Positions 15,149-20,172 of a stretch of DNA of 20,172 nucleotides are shown here, in pieces. Positions within the stretch are counted from its first letter, which is position 1, and each line of letters starts with the position of its first letter. The stretch is from positions 1-20,172 of the forward strand of contig JAEYYL010000317.1 of the NCBI GenBank assembly GCA_023430825.1. Reading direction: 5' to 3'. Origin of the DNA: Verrucomicrobiota bacterium. Lineage in GTDB: Bacteria > Verrucomicrobiota > Verrucomicrobiia > Opitutales > Opitutaceae. The translations under genes were made by a program, and so were the position numbers. The notes under the pieces were generated by a model. The model worked only from the letters and a program-made list of their open reading frames with translations, was not told the origin of the DNA and ran no database searches.

Positions 15149-15748
15149 ATGGACCCTACCCTTACCCCCCAACCGAAAAAATCCTCCGGCACCGCCGTCA
15201 TCATCGGCTTGCTCGCCATCGGCGTGGCGGTCCTGGCCTTCCTCCTCTGGAGCCGCACGCGCTCCGCCAACGTGCGCGTCACCGACACGCAAACCCAGCT
15301 CGAACAAGCCAAAGCCGAGACCGCGGACGTCCGCACGCAGCTGGCCGACGCCCAGGCTCAAACCGCCAACCTGCAACGGCAGCTCGACGAGGCCAAAGCC
15401 GCCACCTCCCAGCTGCAGACCGAATTCGACCAATCGAAAACCGCGACCGCCAACCTCGAACGCCAGCTCGAAGAGGCCCGCGCCGCCTCCGCGAACCTGC
15501 AGACCCAGTTCGATGAAACGCGGACCAACTCGATCCAGCTGCAAACCCGCGCCGACGAGGCCGAGGCCAACACCGCACGCCTCCAGCGCGAACTCGAGCA
15601 GGCACGCGCCGGCACCGCCGATCTCCAGCGCGCCGCGGAGGAAGCCCGCGCCCAGGCCGCCGACTTGCAGACCCGACTCGAACAGGTCCAGACGCAGGCC
15701 GCCCAGCCGCAGCCGGCACCCGATCAGCCCCGGAGCCGCCGCCGCTAA
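15149..15748 (+). CDS. Membrane-anchored coiled-coil protein of ten 14-residue repeats, copy 2
   Basis: This 199-residue paralogue of the preceding protein has no family I can name. Residues 1-14 are polar, 15-34 form one membrane helix (TAVIIGLLAIGVAVLAFLLW), and ten perfect-length 14-residue units start at residue 48, the same position as in copy 1. The consensus is close to xTQLxxAxAxTANL and is better kept here than in copy 1, for example RQLDEAKAATSQLQ and RQLEEARAASANLQ. The core alternates Leu, Ala, Thr/Ala, Leu. The C-terminus is Pro/Gln-rich and ends SRRR. Three Arg residues directly after the helix (36, 38, 43) would, by the positive-inside rule, favour a cytoplasmic coiled coil, but the N-terminus also has Lys10-Lys11. 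A strong terminator follows. Function is unknown. Confidence 0.87.
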   Translation: MDPTLTPQPKKSSGTAVIIGLLAIGVAVLAFLLWSRTRSANVRVTDTQTQLEQAKAETADVRTQLADAQAQTANLQRQLDEAKAATSQLQTEFDQSKTATANLERQLEEARAASANLQTQFDETRTNSIQLQTRADEAEANTARLQRELEQARAGTADLQRAAEEARAQAADLQTRLEQVQTQAAQPQPAPDQPRSRRR

Positions 15749-15791
15749 ACCGGATCGACCTTGTGCCGCGACGCCCTCGTCGCGCCTCCTC

Positions 15792-15824
15792 GCCCGCGCC
15801 TCACCGCGCGGGCTTTTTTATTTT
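15792..15824 (+). terminator. Strong intrinsic terminator after the coiled-coil pair
   Basis: GCCCGCGC (15792-15799) pairs perfectly with GCGCGGGC (15806-15813) around a 6-base loop, followed by TTTTTTATTTT. It lies 44 bases after the stop codon of the second coiled-coil gene and separates it from the Gfo/Idh/MocA gene. Confidence 0.88.
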
Positions 15825-15986
15825 GCCCCCGGCCCCTCCGCCGCACGATGGTCAACGTTTAGCAACCGAAGCTTTGCACCCTCCCGCCACCGCGGAAAAA
15901 CATTTCTTCTTCGCTCGCGTCTTTGCCCTCAACCGCCGTCTCCGACCTCCTTTCGCCGACCGGTTGCCGCCCTCTCCTTTTTCCCC

Positions 15987-17156
15987 ATGAATCGTCGTCA
16001 CTTCGTCTCCGCCACCGCCGCCGCGCTCGCCGCCGGCGCTCTCCTGCCCCGCCGCCTCGCCGCCGCCGCCGAACAAGCGTCCGACGGCATGAACTACGCG
16101 CCGCAGAGCAAACCGCGCCCCGTCGTCCAGCCCGGCGAATTCGTCTTCGCCGCCGCCCACCTCGATCACGGCCACATCAACGGCCAGTGCAACGGCCTCA
16201 CCGAAGCCGGCGGCGTGCTGAAATGGGTCTTCGATCCCGACGCGAAAAAAGCCGAGGCCCTCCTGAAACGTTTCCCCAACGCGAAAGCCGCCCGCTCGCT
16301 CGACGAGATTCTCAACGATCCCGAAATCAAGCTGGTCACGGCCGCCGCCGTCACCTCCGAGCGCGGCCCCCTCGGCTGCCGCGTCATGGAAGCCGGCAAG
16401 GACTACTTCACCGACAAGGCCCCGTTCACCACCCTCGACCAGCTCGAAGAGGCCAAGCGCGTCGCCGCCCGCACCGGCCGCAAATACATGGTCTATTACA
16501 GCGAGCGCATTCACAACGAATCCGCCATGTTCGCCACCGACCTCGTGCAACAGGGCGCCATCGGCCGCGTGCTCCAGGTCATCGGTCTCGGGCCGCATCG
16601 GCTCAACGCCCCCGCCCGCCCCGCCTGGTTCTTCGAACGCGAGAAATTCGGCGGCATCCTCTGCGACATCGGCAGCCACCAGTTCGAACAGTTCCTCACC
16701 TACACCGGCGCGAAGGACGCCAACGTCGTTCACGCCGCCATCGCGAACTACGCGCACCAGCAGTATCCAACTTTTGAGGACTTCGGCGAAGCCTCGCTCG
16801 TCGGCGACAACGGCGCATCGAACTACATCCGCGTCGACTGGTTCACGCCCAACGGCCTCGGCGTCTGGGGCGACGGCCGCACCTTCATCCTCGGCACCAA
16901 GGGCTACATCGAATTGCGCAAATACATCGACGTCGGCCGCGAGAAGGGCGGCGACCACGTTTACATCGTCGACGAAAAGGGCGAACAGCACCTGCGCGTC
17001 GACGGCCAGGTCGGCTTCCGCTTCTTCGGCGAACTCATCCTCGACTGCCTCAACCGCACCGAGAAAGCCATGACGCAGGCCCACGCCTTCAAGGCCGCCG
17101 AACTCTGCCTCCGCGCCCAATCCGAAGCCCGCTGGCTGAAGCTGACGGAAGCGTGA
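15987..17156 (+). CDS. Tat-exported Gfo/Idh/MocA family oxidoreductase
   Basis: This 389-residue exported oxidoreductase starts with a short twin-arginine signal, MNRRHFVSATAAALAAGALL, with cleavage likely near residue 28. Residues 50-170 are the nucleotide-binding fold, but the usual GxGxxG turn is replaced by HLDHGHINGQ (58-67), a variant known in a branch of this family. DKAP (143-146) stands where EKP carries the conserved lysine. The C-terminal domain has GGILCDIGSHQFEQF (222-236), with Asp227 and His231 in the usual catalytic area. Family members oxidise, reduce or cleave sugars with a bound NAD(P). A Tat signal fits export with cofactor already bound. The substrate is unknown. It appears to be monocistronic, with a terminator upstream and a repeat element downstream. 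Confidence 0.9.
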   Translation: MNRRHFVSATAAALAAGALLPRRLAAAAEQASDGMNYAPQSKPRPVVQPGEFVFAAAHLDHGHINGQCNGLTEAGGVLKWVFDPDAKKAEALLKRFPNAKAARSLDEILNDPEIKLVTAAAVTSERGPLGCRVMEAGKDYFTDKAPFTTLDQLEEAKRVAARTGRKYMVYYSERIHNESAMFATDLVQQGAIGRVLQVIGLGPHRLNAPARPAWFFEREKFGGILCDIGSHQFEQFLTYTGAKDANVVHAAIANYAHQQYPTFEDFGEASLVGDNGASNYIRVDWFTPNGLGVWGDGRTFILGTKGYIELRKYIDVGREKGGDHVYIVDEKGEQHLRVDGQVGFRFFGELILDCLNRTEKAMTQAHAFKAAELCLRAQSEARWLKLTEA

Positions 17157-17205
17157 CCTCGCTGCGGGAGCGGCTTCACACCCCGAACTCCGCAAAAGCT
17201 CGAAG

Positions 17206-17281
17206 GTAGGAGCCTGCTTGCAGGCGATTGAACGCCTCGCCCGCGTCCGCCGCGCGCCATCGCCTGCAAGCAGGCTCCTAC
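17206..17281. repeat. REPIN-like inverted repeat, copy 2
   Basis: Two perfect 23-base inverted arms, 17206-17228 and 17259-17281, enclose a 30-base loop. The left arm and its flanks (CGAAG before, TG after) are identical to copy 1 at 7105, while the loop is different, as expected for REP doublets under selection on the arms. The element starts 50 bases after the Gfo/Idh/MocA stop codon. Confidence 0.85.
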
Positions 17282-17410
17282 CTCCCAATCCCGCCGGTCG
17301 GTCTTCGGCGCCCATCCGCGCAGCGCCCGCCAATTTCCCGCCCAAGCTGTGCCCGCGCCGCCGCATCGTCGCGCTTGCGGCGCGTCCGCCGGCCCGTTCA
17401 CTCGCTCCCC

Positions 17411-18376
17411 ATGTCCGCGAGCGCGCCCGCTTCCCCCTCCGCCTCCGGTCCCGCGCCCGCCCGCCCGATTGTCCTTCGCGCCCGCGGCGTCGCCAAACGC
17501 TTCGGCGACTTCGCCGCGCTGCAATCGCTCGACCTCGAGGTCCACGCCGGCGAGTGCGTCGGCCTGATCGGTCCCAACGGCGCCGGCAAATCCACCTTCA
17601 TCGGCTGCCTCTACGGCGTCGTCGTGCGCACCGCCGGCGAACTCTCCCTCTTCGGCCTCGATCCCGCCCGCGACTCCCGCGCGATCAAGCAACGCCTCGG
17701 CGTCGTCCCCCAGGAAAACGCCCTCGATGAAGGCCTCACCGTCGTCGAAAACCTCCAGCTCTACGCCCGCTTCGTCGGGCTCGCCCGCGACCGCGCCGCC
17801 CCGCGCATCGCCGACCTCCTCGCGCACCTGTCGCTCGACCACAAGCGCGACGCGATGATCAAGACCCTCTCCGGCGGCATGAAACGCCGGCTCGCCTTCG
17901 TCCGCGCCCTCCTCGCCGATCCCGAATTGCTCATCCTCGACGAACCCACCACCGGCCTCGACCCCGCCGTCCGCCACCTGCTCTGGGAAAAGGTCCTCTC
18001 CTTCCGCTCGGCCGGCAAAACCATCCTCGTCACGACACACTACATGCACGAGGCCGAGATCCTCTGCGACCGCATCGTCATCCTCAACCGCGGCACAGTC
18101 GTCGCCACCGGCGCCCCGCGCGCCCTGATCGCCCGCGAAACGCCCGGCTTCGTCGCCATCTTCGAACCCGACACCGAAACCCGCCTCCGCCCCCACGTCT
18201 CCGAAAATTGGATACTTTTTCGCCAGGGCCGCCAGTGCTGCGTGCGCGCGCCGGAGCTGGACGACCTCGTGGCCCTGCAGCACGCCGCCGGCGTCGACGC
18301 CCTCCAGCTCCGCCCTGCCAATCTCGAGGACGTTTACCTGAAACTCACCGGCCAGGAGCTCGACGACGATGAGTGA
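17411..18376 (+). CDS. ABC-2 exporter ATP-binding protein, NodI-like
   Basis: This 321-residue ATPase drives the permease that overlaps its 3' end by 8 bases. Motifs are complete: Walker A GPNGAGKST (54-62), Q-loop Gln101 in VVPQENALDEGLTV, signature LSGGMKRRLAFVRALL (153-168), Walker B LLILDEPTTGLDP (173-185) and His210 in TTHYMHEAEILCDR. The pattern from RHLLWEKVLSFRSAGKTILVTTH is close to NodI and related lipid or glycan exporters. The first 19 residues are a Ser/Ala/Pro-rich extension. The ATG at 17411 is chosen because upstream in-frame codons run back through the repeat element. Similarity to NodI does not imply nodulation; this class is widespread in non-symbionts. Confidence 0.94.
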   Translation: MSASAPASPSASGPAPARPIVLRARGVAKRFGDFAALQSLDLEVHAGECVGLIGPNGAGKSTFIGCLYGVVVRTAGELSLFGLDPARDSRAIKQRLGVVPQENALDEGLTVVENLQLYARFVGLARDRAAPRIADLLAHLSLDHKRDAMIKTLSGGMKRRLAFVRALLADPELLILDEPTTGLDPAVRHLLWEKVLSFRSAGKTILVTTHYMHEAEILCDRIVILNRGTVVATGAPRALIARETPGFVAIFEPDTETRLRPHVSENWILFRQGRQCCVRAPELDDLVALQHAAGVDALQLRPANLEDVYLKLTGQELDDDE

Positions 18377-19145
18377 ACCCCTGACCTCCCTGCGCCTCAG
18401 CTGGCACGTCGTCGTCCGAAACTGGACGGTTTACCGCAAGGATTTCGTCGCGAACATTTCCCCGACGATCGCCGATCCCGCCCTCCTGCTCACCGCGCTC
18501 GGCCTCGGCCTCTCGCCGTTCATCGGCCGCATCGACGGCCTCACCTACGCGCAATACCTCGCGCCCGGCATGGTCGCAACGACCGCGCTCTTCTCCGCGT
18601 TTTTCGACAGCAGCTACGGCTTCTACGTCCGCATGACCTTCGAGTCGATTTTCAAGGCCATGCTCACCACGCCGATCGGCGTGCGCGAAGTCGTGCTCGG
18701 CGAATTCCTCTGGAGCGCCCTCCGCGCCGCGTTGATGGGCGGCTGCGTCGGACTCGTGCTCGCCGTCCTCGGCCTGCTGCCCAACCCCTGGGCGCTGCTC
18801 GCCTTCCCCTTCATCGCCGGTCTCCTCGCGATTCCGTGCGCGGGCATCGGCCTGCTCGCCGCCGGATTCGTGCATAACATCAACCAGTTTCAAACCGTTT
18901 ACTCGTTCCTCATCGCGCCGATCTTCTACCTCTCCGCCGTTTTCTTCCCGCTCGCCGACCGCCCCATCCTCGGGATCGTGATCAACATTTCCCCTTTCTA
19001 CCACGGCGTGCGCCTCGCCCAGATGACTGCCTGGGGCCGCTGGGACGCCGCCGAGTTCGCGCTCCACCTCGGAGCCCTCCTCCTCTTCGCCCTCGCCCTC
19101 GGCTTCTGGGCCACCCGCCGCATCCGTCGCAAACTCATCAATTGA
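18369..19145 (+). CDS. ABC-2 exporter permease, NodJ-like
   Basis: This 258-residue inner-membrane permease pairs with the NodI-like ATPase. Membrane segments are visible at about 33-52, 62-82, 112-136, 142-166, 178-195 and 230-247. The stretch TFESIFKAMLTTPIGVREVVLGEFLW (in two parts, 90-102 and 103-115) is the ABC-2 signature region seen in NodJ-type permeases, and SPFYHGVRLAQ (208-218) is a second conserved patch. The start overlaps the ATPase stop as ATGAGTGA, and AGGAG lies 10 bases upstream (18354-18358), one of few clear ribosome sites in the window. A palindromic terminator follows. Confidence 0.93.
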   Translation: MSEPLTSLRLSWHVVVRNWTVYRKDFVANISPTIADPALLLTALGLGLSPFIGRIDGLTYAQYLAPGMVATTALFSAFFDSSYGFYVRMTFESIFKAMLTTPIGVREVVLGEFLWSALRAALMGGCVGLVLAVLGLLPNPWALLAFPFIAGLLAIPCAGIGLLAAGFVHNINQFQTVYSFLIAPIFYLSAVFFPLADRPILGIVINISPFYHGVRLAQMTAWGRWDAAEFALHLGALLLFALALGFWATRRIRRKLIN

Positions 19146-19170
19146 TCCGGCATCCATGCAGTGGATGTGG

Positions 19171-19196
19171 AACCCGACGTCCTCGTCGGGTTGTTT
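19171..19196 (+). terminator. Probable intrinsic terminator after the second exporter
   Basis: AACCCGACG (19171-19179) pairs with CGTCGGGTT (19184-19192) around a TCCT loop and is followed by GTTTT. It lies 26 bases after the permease stop codon. The 12 bases 19217-19228 (CCCGACGAGGAC) are the reverse complement of 19179-19190, so an alternative, longer-range fold exists and the sequence may be a dispersed repeat serving as terminator. Confidence 0.65.
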
Positions 19197-19230
19197 TGCG
19201 AGCAAGCGCCGCTCAGCCCGACGAGGACAT

Positions 19231-19277
19231 CGGCCTCCCTTTCCTCTGTGTCGGCGCTCCGTGCCCTCCGTGTCACC
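19231..19277. repeat. Dispersed copy of the CTCTGTG repeat arm upstream of proA
   Basis: CGGCCTCC, CCTCTGTGTC and CCTCCGTGTCACC follow the same order and spacing as bases 511-556 at the left end of the window, with scattered substitutions. The following bases, about 19315-19352, are rich in TTTCGTG-type words and also look repetitive. Nothing coding is seen. Confidence 0.45.
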
Positions 19278-19369
19278 TGCCTTGATAGCCATAGAGCTGG
19301 TCCGCCCCGCCTAAATTCTTTCGTGTCTTTCCCGCGTTTCGTGGTTTGTTGAACCCTCCACGCACCACC

Positions 19370-20172
19370 ATGTCCGCCGATCTCGTCCAGCTCGTCACCT
19401 CGCTCGCCCAACGCGCCCGCGCCGCGTCGTTCCCGCTCGCGACCGCGCCGACCGCCACGAAAAACGCCGCGCTCGAGAAACTCGCCGACCTGATCGACGC
19501 CTCCCATTTCGAACTCCTCGCGGAAAACCAGCGCGACCTGCTCTCGCCCGAAGCCGGCGCCCTCGCGCCCGCCGCCCGTGACCGCCTCACGCTCAACGAA
19601 GCCCGCCTCAAGTCCCTCGCCCAATCCGTCCGCGAGGTCGCCGCGCTCCCCGATCCCGTCGGCGAACTCCTCGAGGAAACCACGCGCCCCAACGGCCTTC
19701 TCCTCCAAAAAATCCGCGTGCCCATCGGCGTCATCGGCATCGTTTACGAAGCCCGCCCCAACGTCACCATCGACTGCGCCGTCCTCTGCCTGAAAAGCGG
19801 CAACGCCGCCATCCTCCGCGGCGGCAAGGAGTGCTTCCACACCAACACCGCCCTCGCCGCCCTCGTCGGCCAGGCCCTCGCGCACGCCGGGCTCCCCGCC
19901 GACGCCGTGCAACTCATCCCCACGACCGACCGCGCCGCGCTCACCACGCTGCTGAAACTGGACACGCTCGTTCACTGCATCATCCCGCGCGGTGGCGAGA
20001 GCCTCATCCGCTTCGTCACGGAGAACAGCACCATCCCTGTCATCAAACATTTCAAGGGCGTCTGCTTCGTGTATGTCGACCGCGCCGCCGATCTCGCGAT
20101 GGCGGAAAAAATCATCCTCAACGCCAAGACCTCGCGCCCCGGCGTCTGCAACGCCGCCGAACAACTCCTCGT
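19370..20172 (+). CDS. proA: Glutamate-5-semialdehyde dehydrogenase (gamma-glutamyl phosphate reductase), 3' end missing
   Basis: This gene encodes the second enzyme of proline synthesis, reducing gamma-glutamyl phosphate to glutamate semialdehyde with NADPH in the cytoplasm. The window holds the first 267 codons of a protein normally about 415-430 residues long; the frame is open to the last base, so it is cut by the window and not broken. Recognisable segments are IGVIGIVYEARPNVTIDCA, LKSGNAAILRGGKE, IIPRGGESLIRFV, VIKHFKGVCFVYVD and the catalytic cysteine region KTSRPGVCNAAEQLL, with the Cys at about residue 259. The ATG at 19370 gives the normal N-terminus. proB is not adjacent upstream; the second exporter lies there with a terminator between. 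Confidence 0.97.
   Translation, partial: MSADLVQLVTSLAQRARAASFPLATAPTATKNAALEKLADLIDASHFELLAENQRDLLSPEAGALAPAARDRLTLNEARLKSLAQSVREVAALPDPVGELLEETTRPNGLLLQKIRVPIGVIGIVYEARPNVTIDCAVLCLKSGNAAILRGGKECFHTNTALAALVGQALAHAGLPADAVQLIPTTDRAALTTLLKLDTLVHCIIPRGGESLIRFVTENSTIPVIKHFKGVCFVYVDRAADLAMAEKIILNAKTSRPGVCNAAEQLL

Noticed and set aside
15852..18283. Minus-strand open frames of 504 and 440 codons
   Set aside because: They are antisense to the Gfo/Idh/MocA and NodI-like genes and consist of acidic low-complexity sequence.
17411..19145. Nod-factor export function for the NodI/NodJ-like pair
   Set aside because: No nodA, nodB or nodC genes are present, and this ABC-2 subclass is widespread in bacteria that do not nodulate.

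Overview
The window is GC-rich bacterial DNA. Its mix of genes (two Tat-exported enzymes, a Sec-exported quinoprotein dehydrogenase with an embedded cytochrome c segment, a bacterial Ku, ABC-2 exporters), the scarcity of clear Shine-Dalgarno sites and the dense intergenic palindromes suggest a Gram-negative relative of Opitutaceae (Verrucomicrobiota). That placement is inference from style of content; no rRNA or other phylogenetic marker is present. I find 15 protein genes and no tRNA, rRNA, CRISPR array or transposase.

Layout. Positions 1-591 hold only repeats. From 592 to 11753 every gene is on the minus strand. Read in transcription order from 11753 leftwards they are: a quinoprotein dehydrogenase with a c-type heme site, a Tat-exported putative glycoside hydrolase, Ku, a REC-PAS-PAS histidine kinase and its NarL-type response regulator (4-base overlap), an SDR oxidoreductase, and a sigma-54 activator with a degenerate receiver. 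From 11919 to the end every gene is on the plus strand: an ABC-2 exporter (ATPase and permease), two membrane-anchored coiled-coil proteins built from matching 14-residue repeats, a Tat-exported Gfo/Idh/MocA oxidoreductase, a second ABC-2 exporter of the NodI/NodJ type, and the first two thirds of proA, cut by the window end.

How the genes fit together. Three units look co-transcribed: kinase and response regulator, and each ATPase-permease pair. The exported dehydrogenase, glycoside hydrolase and Gfo/Idh/MocA enzyme point to periplasmic carbohydrate use, but nothing shows that they share a pathway. The SDR protein and Ku fit stress resistance and DNA break repair. proA is ordinary proline biosynthesis.

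The least explained item is the coiled-coil pair at 14404-15748. Both proteins have a short N-terminus and one membrane helix, and both begin ten contiguous 14-residue units at residue 48. Other points of interest are two 76-base REPIN-like elements 10 kb apart, a 116-base element bounded by perfect 16-base inverted repeats, a G-quadruplex-type tract and an operator-like palindrome upstream of ku, and a C-rich plus strand that persists across the change of gene direction.
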